Assembly: GCA_010015675.1 (NCBI GenBank)
Contig: ML977002.1
Coordinates: 240,868-304,867 of the forward strand
Origin: Byssothecium circinans
Lineage: Eukaryota; Ascomycota; Dothideomycetes; Pleosporales; Massarinaceae
DNA: 64,000 bases
Reading direction: 5' to 3'
The position numbers and the translations under genes were made by a program. A model generated the notes under the pieces. That model saw nothing but the letters and a program-made list of their open reading frames with translations. It did no database searches and was not told the DNA's origin. Below are positions 46,607 through 58,200 of the stretch, in pieces. Within the stretch, counting starts at the first letter, position 1. Every line of letters starts with the position of its first letter.

Positions 46607-47850
46607 GAGTTTAGGCTCGGAAAATTTTATTCAGATGTTGACTACGTCTTATGATATTAGTTGTCGTTGTTAGGCTTCATTGAGTAAAGCAATACAAAAC
46701 CAGAACGAGAAATTGGACTGATAACAGACTTGGCATACCCGTGACGGTGAAGTCGGTATGATAAGTACTTCGTATCATGCGGATGTTTTCGATTTCGTAA
46801 AGTCCGCTCTGTTTCTTATCACTGCTCGCTCTTTTATTGTCTGGTGGCCGCGATGTTGGAGTGGTGACCTGATCTGAATAAACGGAGCCAGGAGAAACGA
46901 TTTAACAGAAGCAATTTCTGTTCCGGCATGGAAGCTGGAATGCAAGATGGGAGTTTGCTGTGAAAGATGGTGGCATGCGTGCGTGTGAAAGATATCGATG
47001 ATGGGGTTCGGGATGACGCAAATACTAATCTAAAATTGGTCTAGCGTGGATGAACAACGGTTCCCACTCTGTAACATCCGGTGTCGCGTCACCTCAACGT
47101 CCGACATCGCGTCTCTATAACTTCACCGCACCAGGCTCTTTGCGGTATTAGTAGCTTGATTCTATTTATTCGATGACGAAAGGCAGAACACGACCTGTGA
47201 GCCATGTCGTGACTTCTAGAGTTCCAATCTCATACGTCTCACAGTCTTTCTAAGCTAGCCTTCTCCCCCCTCTCGAATGGGCTGCATGCATAGCTCTGTG
47301 GAGAAGCAAGAATGCCATAGGGCGAGCAGAACTGCATACAAGAGGAAGAGGGGAAGTCTGGCTTACCGGTATCCCTGCACGGCAATGTGCTCTTTATCTT
47401 GAGATAAGCTGGTGATCTCTATATCGACCTCCACACTACACCCGCAATGGCTTGCCGCTACTACAATCCCTCTCGAATACAACGAACGACAGACAGAGAA
47501 CAAGAAGCCTCATGGATAGATGCCCCATCTTCGAACACACGGTTGAACTCATTTCCAATCATCATAACGTGACCAGACTCGTATCTTTACTTGTACGACC
47601 TGAGTCTCACGTAACAGATCTCTGCTTGAAATGTCGGCGCACATTTCACGCCCTATGCCCGACGAATACTCCCGATAGGTAGGTGAGGTACTCTTCTCAG
47701 CTGACGATAACAAATCCGAGAAGTCCCAATCGAGAAGAAGGGGAAAATATCCTATAAACATGCAGCCTTCCAGAGAACTTGGGGATTCTCCACCTCCATC
47801 ATCAAGCAGTCTCTATTTGAAATCTTTGGTTTGCTTCCCATCCTATCAAG
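46607..47850. other. Intergenic; no supported gene
   Basis: 1.2 kb upstream of the amine oxidase gene. Several open frames of 60-75 codons lack motifs. Probably promoter DNA. Confidence 0.45.
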
Positions 47851-50005
47851 ATGAAAGGCTTCGTTCCAGTCGTTTCGGTGGCATCCTCCTTGGCCAGTGG
47901 AATATCTTCCAGTCCTCCCACCGATCACTCGAATGTTATCTTCTTCAAACCCTCTACCGTCACTACCGATTCCGTGCATAACATCCACGTGAGCTACGAC
48001 AATGATGATTTCGAGGGCGAGGTCCGCGTCGTTTATGGCTCATGCAACATGAGAGCTGCTCACCAGATGGATCATGAAGTAGGCTCGACTATTTTGCGTC
48101 GATCGCTACGGCCTGGTACGTGACTTTTGTTTCAACTATTAATTCACTTTGCTAACTTGGAAATCCTCACAGAGCGCTTTGTATGGGTAGTTCCCGAAGA
48201 TGCAGTTCATGGAGGCTGCCTTCACGCTTATTCGGGTTCTTCACGCATCGGACGATCGACACCCGTGACCGTAAAGCAGAACATCAGAAAGCGAGAGGAC
48301 ATCTCCGCCATCGCAGATGCCTCTGGCCCATGGTTCGATGGAGTTGCTTACATGCAGTCCAAGCAGAACAACGCCTCATTTGTTGCTCAAGCCAAGAGTA
48401 AGAAGGTTGCCATCGTTGGAGGAGGAATGTCGGGCCTTTTGACTAGCCTTCTGCTTAACTCTGTGGGGATCCACGACTGGCATATCACCGAGTCTTCTCA
48501 ACGGATGTGAGTTATTCCGAAGTTCGATATGCATGTGAGATATCCGCTGACTTCGTATGTCAACATTTAGTGGTGGTCGTATCAGGACAAAGTATCTCAA
48601 TGGGACGAAACCGGAAGACTATCAATATCAGGAGATGGGACCGATGAGGTTCCCAGTCTCCGTCAAGTACGCGGATACCAACGAGACCTTAGACATTCAG
48701 GACCACAAAATGGTCTTCCAGCTTGGCGCGACTCTTAATGAGCTGAACGGCAACAAGAGCGACATCGCCGTCAATTTTATCCCGTGGATTCAGTCGTCAC
48801 CCAATGTTCCAGCAAATTCGAATGGCTACCGCCTTCCCAATGGACGCATCCTGTCAGCCGCTCAAATTAAAGCTAACTCTTCATTGTTGCCTCCTGCTCC
48901 TAACTTCTCTGAGCCTGAAGCTGCGGAGCTCGCGGAGAAGAAGTTCAACGCCTTTGAAAACGCTACCCCTGAAAAGTTGCGCAACATCTCGACTAATATC
49001 TACAGAGCGCATAAGCAAGCCATCGCCGACGGAATGTTCCACTGGTCTGAAGCTGCCTATCTCAAATACTACCTCAACCAGAGCGCGAATGTCGTAGACT
49101 ATGTTGCTGGCTCCGATGATAACAGCCCGCTATGGGTGTACGACAGCGTATATTTCGCGGCGACAACGTGGCGAACCATCGACAAAGGACTTGAGTCCCT
49201 TCCGCGTGCCTTTTACCCTCTTGTCAAGGGCAAGCTCACTCTTGGTCGTAAGATTGATGGCTTAGTCCACGATGAGGAGACTGGGAAGATCTCTATAACT
49301 TGGCGCAACGATCCCTTCGACATGGAGTCCGAAAGCGAGGAGTACGACTATGCCGTTGTTGCAGTGCCGTTCTCCAAAGTGCGACTATGGAATCTCCCAA
49401 AGTATTCTTCGTTACTCTCCCGCGCTATCAACTCTATGAACTATCAGCAAAGTTGTAAGATCGCTCTTCACTACAAGACTCGATTTTGGGAGCACCTTGA
49501 TCCTCCCATCATCGGCGGATGCGGTGAAACGGATATCCCTAGTCTTGGGTCTATCTGCTACCCTCCATACAAGATCAATTCCTCCCTCCCTGGTGTGATC
49601 TTAGCTTCGTACGCCTACGGCACTCCAGCAAGGTCTCTCGCGGCACTCAGCACCGCCGATCACGTCGGCATGATGCAACGCGCCATGGTTGAAGTTCATG
49701 GAAGAGTAGCCGCCGAGCAATTTACTGGCTCAATTGAACGTCAATGCTGGGAGGTCGATGAGCATCAGGCAGGAGCTTGGGCAGCGCCATTCGTAGGTCA
49801 GCAGGACCTTTACCTTCCAGCCTACTACAAGACCGAGTTCAAAACCATCTTCATCGGTGAGCACACAAGTTATACGCATGCGTGGATATTTTCTGCCCTG
49901 GACTCAGCTGTTCGTGGCACCACTCAACTTTTGTTAGACATGGGCTTGGTGGACGAGGCGAAGCAGGTAGTTGAGACTTGGATGGGTAGGTGGATACATA
50001 TCTAA
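47851..50005 (+). CDS. Flavin amine oxidase, L-amino-acid-oxidase type, probably secreted
   Basis: Exons 47851-48115, 48173-48506 and 48571-50005, 677 residues; both introns keep the frame (GTACGT...CTCACAG and GTGAGT...ATTTAG). The N-terminus, MKGFVPVVSVASSLASGISS, may be a signal peptide. The dinucleotide-binding motif VAIVGGGMSGLLTSLLLNS lies near residue 167 and is followed across intron 2 by GGRIRTKYL, the GGR motif of the flavin amine oxidase fold. The C-terminal FAD region appears as FIGEHTSYTHAWIFSALDSA. Such enzymes deaminate L-amino acids to keto acids with release of ammonia and peroxide. The gene converges on the FAS alpha gene with 221 bp between stops, so membership of one cluster is possible but not shown. 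Confidence 0.83.
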
Positions 50006-50226
50006 GTATATGCGCTAATACCAAAATAGTGAAGAGGTAGCTATTCAATGACGAGACGTTCCATGCCACGTCCCAGAATCCTATAAAGGTTATCCAGACT
50101 TCTTACAGAGGGCTATACTCATTTGAGGATGTGAGTGAATACGAAGCTCCAACAGATGCAGAGGTCGACCTCGACATTACGGAATTCTATTTCATTCTCA
50201 TCCAATCACCCCCTCTAACCCCTCCA

Positions 50227-53200
50227 TCAAACCTCAAATCTCCACGTCCCAGCCACTCCATCATACACCGCCCTCGCATCCGGATCCAACAGCACCTTCC
50301 TAGTATTCTCCGCATCATACGGCGCATAGTCCAGAATCCCAACAATCCGATTCTCCATAACCGCCCTCGCATACTTCCCCTCCGCGCACTCCATGCGCGC
50401 CAAAGCTCGTGCCCGGTACGCAGAATACTCGTGCGCACTGAGCATCCTGTAGAAGTACTTCGCTGCCACACCAACCAACTGTCCGCTCTTCTGCCCAAAG
50501 CCAAAAGACGTGAGCAGGAAAGCTTTAGTATCCGATAGACGTATCGAGGCCTTTGGCACCGCCAACATGGAGAAGGGCCGCAAGGCGGGGTCCACGTTAT
50601 CGGCGTTGCGTTGAGCGGGGATTGTGCCGTCTCGAAGGATCTGCAGACAGCCGTTCAGCATCCAAGCGGCGGCTGGGGCTTTCGGATGGCCGGTGAGGGC
50701 CTTTTGACAGACTGTCCAGAGGGGTTGGCGCGTGGTACGGCCGAGATGGTGCAGCTGGGTGGAAATGACTTTGAATTCGTTCAGGTCGCCGGATTTGGTG
50801 GAGGTGGCGTGGAGAGAGGCGAAGGAGACGTCGTCGATGGTTAGATGGTGCGCGGCGAGGGAGGCGCGCATGGGAGACAGGAGTGCTGAGCTTGGACCGG
50901 CAACAGTCCACCAGAAATCATCCGAGTCTTGGTCCTCCACGCTGTTGGGTGTTGTGCCTACGCACGTCAGGCCTGATGACGATGTGTCGGATCCGCTCGA
51001 GTCAGGCAGCGGCTTCAAGTTTTCTCTGGCAAAGGTGAGAAGGCCTTGTCCGGGCGCGGGTATAGAGCGGCCAACGGTGTCGGCCGTCATGGTAGAGCCG
51101 GCGATGACTCCGTAGATGGGAAGCCCCATCTCGATGGCTACACTGGCGCGGCAAATCAGCTGGACGCCGCAACCATGGGATTCCACAAATCCTGCCCGAC
51201 TTTCCGTCAGTGGTCGCGACATCTCGTGGGGCAGACGACCTCTTGCTGCTTCCTCGGCCGTGTTGACTGTTGCCTTGAGCATGGAGAAGCCGTATGATTC
51301 GTCTTCCTGGAGATCATCGTAACCGCCCACGAGGCACATTTTCGTCTTACCGGATCGTAGTGAGTCGACGGCAGAGTCGATTGACTCAATGCCCGTCGCA
51401 CAAGCACCGGATGGCGTTTTGATGGGCCCCGAGGCTCCAAGGAGTAGCATGTTGACCCACGCAGCTGGGGTATTGGCGAAGGAGTCTGCGAGCGTATCAC
51501 TCGCTATAGGACGGTCAAGAAACGCATCGCGATACAAGTTCTTCACTTTGGAGCTACCTCCCATGAGCGTGCCGAGGAAATTGCCAAATTCAGCAACATG
51601 CACGTGGGCGAAGATCTCAGTGGGGTCGGGCAGCCCCGCACTGTAGAATGCCTCTGCTACGCAGCATAGCGTGAATAGGGTGCTGGGTTCAAGGGATTGC
51701 GCAAGATCCGCGGGGACTCCATACGTTTGGGCGTTCCAGCCTTTGGGGATAAGTCCAGCCACGACACCGGCCTGAAATGGAACCTCCTTTGGGATCGCAA
51801 TGCTGGTGCCGCGCTTGATCCGAACGAGACATGTTTCGCCGTTGCCGTTGGAGCATGGTCTAACGACGACCTTGTCGCCGTATTTACTCTTCAAGGCCTC
51901 GGCCGAGGCCCGTGGAACTTCGAACTCGGGCAAGTCTTGTGTGAGGACTGTTTCTTCCAGCACCTGTCTCTTGGCGGGATCCCACTCGGGTATGTCGTGC
52001 AGGGCCATGCGCCGCACGCCTGTGTGCTCTTGAATATAGGCTCCATACTTTTCCTCCATGTCTTGCTCTGCGATGGGTGCGCCGGTTTTGGAGTCGCACC
52101 AGCCCACGTAGAATGTGCCGTCGGGACGACGCTCATTGTGGTGCCGAATGAGTCCCATCATCCACGCCATCTCAACGAAGCCAGATAGGCTCAACCGTCC
52201 CTGAGATTCCATTTCCCACCTCGTACGTGCGCTGCCATGGGGTCCAAGCTCCGAGAAGCCGACCACCACGATCTGATCCGCGGGATCCGCTGCGCTGAGG
52301 CCGAACTGGGTGGTGAGGCCATCTTCGTTGGACAGAGGTAGGCTTGGGAATCCAACTCGAAGTGTTGCCCTCGGATGGGTGGGGGGTTGCCGCACTGTGG
52401 GAGGTTTGCCGTGCATCAGTTCGTGCTCTCTGCTTCTTTCCTTGCAGATTTCCCGCCTGGTACTCGAGACGAATTGGATCTCGCGGCGTGCTCGGGAGAT
52501 GACTTCAGAACAGTCTGTCAAGCATTCGAGGGCGCCTCCAAAATCTGCCAGTATTGGCTGTGTCTCACAGAGCTCGACTATGGCTGGATCCATCATAGCA
52601 ACCACGTTGAAGGCCATTTCTTCAGCGGAGAAGGTCAGCACGCCATGCGACTCGACGGACTCTGCGACTATGTCGTTTGCACGCATAAGCCTAGTCGAGC
52701 GTGTCCATCCAATTATGGCACCGCACACAGAGATATAGTTGCCGCCCCAGGACTCAGATTCGGCGCGGTATAGTAGGGCTTCGAGGCCAAGCTTAGATTC
52801 CGAGTAGAGGCCGTCTCCACCAAAGGTTCCTCGATTCGGCGAGAGAGGCACAATGACTTGAGTAGGGTGGCAATGCACACCACGCTCCTTCTGGCTTTGG
52901 ATCAAGCGGCCGAGGAGACGGTATATATTCGTGAGCATCATCCTGTGTGCTAACTCGTTGATAGCACCGATTTGCTCGATCTCAGCACTGGGCTCAAGGG
53001 CCGCAGCGAAGGGAATCACGGCATAGAGCTCGCATTCCATAGCCGTATGGATGTAGTCGACCAGATGCTGGCAATCCTGAGCGCTGGACAGATTCGCTTG
53101 AACGAGAACCAGCTCCGAGCTAGCCGAGCCGTGCTCGTGGTATAGCTGCTGATAGACTTGGGCTGCCTCAGCCGGTGTCTGTCGCGTCGTGACAATGACC

Positions 53201-53804
53201 CTGGCTCCGCTCTTGAGCAACAGACGTGCCACGGCCATGGCGATGGATCCGGGCCCCGCGCCTGTGATAAGCACGGCTCGTCCCGCGAAGGATGGGAAGC
53301 CCGTCTCGAGGCATCGCGCCATGACGGAGAATAGCGTCGACGTCAGCTCGGTGTCCATCGCCCACGAGGGGCCTCTCTTGCTCTTGCTTCGCAGACTGAC
53401 GAGCCGGCTCAGCGCAGGCCGCGAGTTCACGTATTCGCTTTGAATCGTCTCTAAATAGCCTTGGCTTCGTTCGGCCTCGGCGTAGATGATGTTGCCCTCA
53501 TCGTCGACTCTTGTCTGGGGTCGAAATGGCTTCAGCACGTGTTGAGGGTTATCGGCAACGTCGCTCGTGGCGAGACGTATGCGATCTGCATTCCACCAGT
53601 CGTTGTATCGCCTCACTCGCCTTGCATCGAAGACGGGGAGGGCTCCGCTCAAGTACTCGCTGGAGAACTCGGCGTCCAAGGCATCTAGCTTCGCCTGCAG
53701 CTCTGCGACTTGGCTGGAGCACTCCTCCAGCCCGACATGACTCGCACAGTCGCACTGGTGATTACCCGCCGGCACAGTTACTGTGGCAGGCTGTTGCTGC
53801 CGTT

Positions 53805-53838
<34 letters not shown>

Positions 53839-54853
53839 ACTGACGGGCGATAGCGCGAGCCCACACCATGCGGCGTACTGCTGTGTTGCATCATCTATCA
53901 GCTCGAGCGCCTCCTTGACAGACGCCAGCCGAACCGCCGGCTCAGACACAAGTGCGCAGATCAGAACGGCCCCCTGACGGCCCGGGCCGAGTCCCCACTT
54001 GGCCGCCAAGTGCTCGCGCAGAAACGCTTGGTTGCAGCCAACGGGCATCTTGTTCGACAGCAGCCTTCCGACGAGAGCTCCAGATATCTTGCCCATACTA
54101 CCCATGGAGCCGAAGCGGCTGTCCAGCTCGCTCAGAGCCATGTCCTCGACACCATCGGGCACTCGCTGCTCCCCGAATTCGCCCACCAAGTTGCTTACCA
54201 TCTCGTTTTGCAGTATCGACTTGCCTCCGCTGAGGTCTCGGATGGATTTATCGAAAGAAGATGGCATCTGGGCGAGAGACCGCTTCAAGCGCCTGGCTAT
54301 CAGCATCCGCAGTACCAATGATCCGGGCAGCGGACAGTCTGGCACGGCCGCAGTCGAGTTTGCTGTCTCTGAACTAGACGTTCGAGTAGTCTTCTCCTCC
54401 TCTGCCTTCTTTTTTGTTTCCTCCTTTGCCTCCTCTTTTGCTAGCACTCCTCGCTCCTCCGTCTCCTCCGTCCTGACCTCGGACTCCTCGTCCACGACCT
54501 GTTCGTATTCGTACCACAGCTTGGCTTCGTGGCCAGTGTTACTGTATGAGAGCAAGTCTAGGGACGCTGCTGCTGACCGCCGTCCGTCTGTAACGAGTCG
54601 GGTCGCTTGTTTCTGCGCCATACCGGTCAATGTGGCCGAAGGACCCAACTCGATCAGACGAGACACCGGAGAGCCACCAGAGAGCAGCGCATCTTGAGTA
54701 TCTGTCCATCGTACTGGGAATGCAAACTGATGGCTGCTGCATTGTTAGACGTTTTCGAACAAAACTGGAGGCACTGCCATGAACTCACGCCAAGAGCTCC
54801 ACGAGCAACCTGTGAGCTACGGCTTGCTCGTTGAGAGTGTAGGACTGGGCCAT
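50227..54853 (-). CDS. Specialised fatty acid synthase alpha subunit (ACP-KR-KS), no PPTase
   Basis: Two exons, 54789-54853 and 50227-54733. The 55 bp intron fuses a start MAQSYTLNEQAVAHRLLVEL to FAFPVRWTDTQD, the end of the malonyl/palmitoyl transferase fold that sits on this subunit. Length is 1523 residues against roughly 1850-1890 in primary FAS. Order: a charged linker (Glu/Lys-rich, 100-145); an acyl carrier domain with DLSGGKSILQNE, where S194 should carry phosphopantetheine; a poly-Gln linker; a ketoreductase with ITGAGPGSIAMAVARLLL and YSESKLGLEALLYR; and a ketosynthase with active-site Cys in GACATGIES and two His in LHATSTKSGD and LTGHPKAPA. The protein ends just after AKYFYRMLSAHEYSAYRARA and a short tail, so the C-terminal phosphopantetheinyl transferase of primary FAS is absent and the carrier domain would need another enzyme. 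It is divergent from FAS beta. Confidence 0.93.
53790..53837 (-). repeat. Poly-glutamine tract in FAS alpha linker
   Basis: Mostly CAG codons (CTG on the + strand) encode a run of Gln broken by one Arg, between the carrier domain and the ketoreductase. It fits the flexible linker that lets the carrier domain swing inside the FAS barrel, and such a tract could vary in length between strains. Confidence 0.9.
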
Positions 54854-55286
54854 CGCGGCCTTGCTACAGCGCTGTCGTACTGAGGACAGAGTGGTCGGAT
54901 TGATGCTTCCACTAATATATCCAACAGTATAATTTTATATCGGTGAACAGTCATCAATAGTATCAAAAGTCATCAGCAGGCAGCCGAGAACGGCCTTGCG
55001 CGCGCACACACACACACGTAACAGATTCGAAAAGGCAGTGCACAAACACAATCAGATATATCCAGAGCAATTATCGGCCAATTGTCAGCCATGTCCAGAA
55101 TACGGAGTACTGATCGTGGCATAACCAATCCCGAGCCGATAGCCCCGAGCCTTCAGCCTCACCAGGCCTCGGGGTCCGAGAACAACATGCCAGTGCCAGA
55201 GTCTGAATGCGAAATAATAGGTAAAGGCAATAAAATATTGTTTACCTCATAATCGTCTTTCCAGGTCCCAGTCGCCAAACAAGGCC
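54854..55286. promoter_or_regulatory. Bidirectional promoter of the FAS alpha/beta pair
   Basis: 433 bp between the two start codons. It contains a (CA)n run with GC on one side near 54998-55018 and a CCAAT box within GGCCAATTG near 55075-55083. Three copies of CCCGAG are present: CCCGAGCC at 55130-55137, again at 55144-55151, and inverted (CTCGGG) at 55168-55173. The last two form an inverted repeat. Repeated CCCGAG/CTCGGG elements of this kind are plausible zinc-cluster factor sites; this is inference. Confidence 0.6.
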
Positions 55287-58200
55287 ATGCGACAAAACTA
55301 CGACATGCTTTCCTCACCGTCGACGCCAGCAGAAAAGACACGAGTGGCTGCTGTGTTTGGGGGCCAAGGCGATGGCAACCTCAATTCATTGGAAGAGCTC
55401 AGGTGTCTCTATCGCCACAGCCATACATCGATCGATGCACTGATAGAACGAGCAACTGGGACGCTAGAACAGCTTCTCCATCAATCAAGCTCAGATAGCT
55501 TTCACGATACGGCCAACTTCGATCTTAGAGGATGGATGAACAACAAGCAAGCGAGCCCGACACCAGAAGCTCTTGCTGAAGCACATTTCAGTGTACCAAT
55601 CAACACTGTTTTGGCCTTTGCACAAGTCATCATAGTGTGCAAGAGTTACGACTTGACACCTGGAGAATTTGCAGCATCATTGTGCTCAGTATCCGGTCGT
55701 TCGGAAGGCATGCTACTCGCCCTGGCGCTTGCGCAGACAAGCGATTGGCCATCTTTCTACCCCTTGGCCGATGCTTACATTGAGCTTTCGTTTTGGATCG
55801 GCCTGAGTGTGCACGAGGCGAGGCCGCGCGCGACTGTCACGTTAGGCCAAGTCCAGGAGTGCCTGGATATGGCTGAAAGCAAACCTTCTAATGTGCTGCG
55901 GGTTTACGGACTACCGCGAGCTACGGTAGAGACGGCAATATGCCTAGAGAACAAGACGGCATCTTGCAACGAGCACGATCACATCTATTTGGCATCTTTG
56001 GACTCTTACCGTCAGTTCACCATTGCTGGACCGACCGATGCTTTGATTGGCGTTTGCACGCGTCTTCGCAAAGAGAAGTCGTCACTGGCAAAAAGCCAAC
56101 AAGGGCTCCGCCTACATTTCTTGCCCGTTTCAACTCCGCTCAATACGCCGATTATGGCCCCAGTACTGGGCCGTCTGCTGAGCCTGGCGTCGACAATGCC
56201 AATACTCAACCAGGAGCTTCGGATACCGATCGTGTTACCCCAGGACGGCGGTGTCATGCAAGACGGTAGCACAACAGCTCTCAAAGTCCTCTACAGCGTC
56301 CTGGAGTCGTTGCTGATCAGATGTATGGATTGGCCGGTGGCGTGCGAGGCCCTTGGGGCTCATCGCGTCTTGGCTTTTGGTCCCGTTCAAACAGCTGCTT
56401 GGATACGGGAGGCAACCCCGGGCGTTGGTCTGGACGTGATGGACCTGGCGGATGATTCCGTGCTCCGTCATCTCAAGGATCACCAGCACTCGTTCCACAC
56501 AAGGCCATCAAAGTCGTCTTGGCAGGAAACCTTTGGACCACGCATTGTTCGTGACTCTGCAGGCTACTACTCTCTCCGCACAAATATGACCGCGCGTTTC
56601 AACGTTCCACCACTCATGGTTGCGGGCATGACTCCCACCACGGTCCCATGGGACGTAGTCGCTGCTATCGCGAACGCCGGCTACCACGCCGAATTGGCCG
56701 GCGGCGGCTATCACCGACCCGATGCTTTTGAGCTTGCTGTGCGAAGACTGGCCGCGGCTGTACCAGCACGACGTGGAGTCACCTGCAATATACTCTATGT
56801 CAATCCCAAAGTCACTGGCTCGCAGATCGATGTGCTGAAGAAACTGACAGAAGAAGGCCTTCCAATTCGCGGAATTACAATAGGCGCTGGCGTCCCCTCT
56901 CCTGACGTGATCAAAGAATGGACAGCATCTTTAGAGTTGGACCATATATCTTTCAAGCCTGGTAGCCCCTCAGCGATTGATCAAGTCATTGAACTTGCCA
57001 AGATTTATCCAGACCTCACCATTGGTCTGCAATGGACTGGTGGCAGGGCTGGAGGACATCATTCCATGGAAGAGTTTGAGCCGCCCATTCTCGAAAGTTA
57101 CAGCCGGATAAGAGAGTGCGAAAACATCGTTCTCATTGCAGGAAGCGGCTTTGGCGCTGCAGAGAGCTCCATCGCGTACCTGACCGGGCAGTGGTCTTGT
57201 GCATTTGGGCGCCCGCCAATGCCATTTGATGGAATTCTTCTAGGCAGCCGTGTCATGGTTGCCAAAGAGGCACATACAGCATTGCAGGCAAAATCTCTGA
57301 TCTGTCAGACTCCTGGCGTGGATGCTTGCGACTGGCGCACTTCACTGGATAAAGGAGCGGGCGGTGTCATCACGATTCATTCCGAATTCGGGTACCTAAT
57401 ACACGTTCTAGCGACTCGTGGAGCATTGCTCTGGAAAGCCTTCGACGACCGCATATTCCGCATCCGTGATGTGAACAAGAGGCTACCCTATTTGCGCAAA
57501 CATAGAGACTGGATCCTCCCGGCCCTGAACTCTGACTACGTTCGGCCCTGGTTGGCCGTCGACACGAGAGGCAACAACGTCGAGATGGAAGAAATGAAGT
57601 ACTCGGAGATGGTGAGGCGTCTATGTCTACTCATGTCCACCACGTCGCGACGAGAGTGGATCGATCTGTCATATTGCCGTCTTGTCATGGAGTTCATTCA
57701 GGAGGTCGGGTCCCGGTTATCGGTCTCTGTCGAGGGTCTTAGTGGCGACCCTGCGACTCTCCCGGGTGAGTTCGAGGCTGCATTCGGCCCCTTGGCTACG
57801 ACGAGCATATATCCTGAGGACTGCATGATTCTCATGGCTCTTTTCCGGCGCCAAGGAGTCAAACCGGTACCTTTCATTCCATGTCTGGACCAAGACTTTG
57901 AAAAATGGTTCAAGAAAGACACGCTCTGGCAGTCGGAGAATATTGATTCCGTGTTCGATGGCGACATTCAGCGAGTTCTTGTTATCCATGGACCCGTCGC
58001 TGCCCGTTTCTCGACTGTAGTAGACGAGCCTGTAAAGACTATTATGGATCGCATCTGTGATGACTATGTCAAGATTCTCAAGCAGGACGGATATCAGCCG
58101 AATACTGACAGCTCGACCCAGCTCTTGCAGCCCCGTCTCGATATGCAGATTGGTCAAGAGGTACATGGATATCCGAACGGTAGAATGACAAGATTTACCT

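Noticed and set aside
54854..55286. TCG-N5-CGA type regulator sites in the FAS promoter
   Set aside because: I looked for this pattern, known from some FAS-containing clusters, and found none in the shared promoter.
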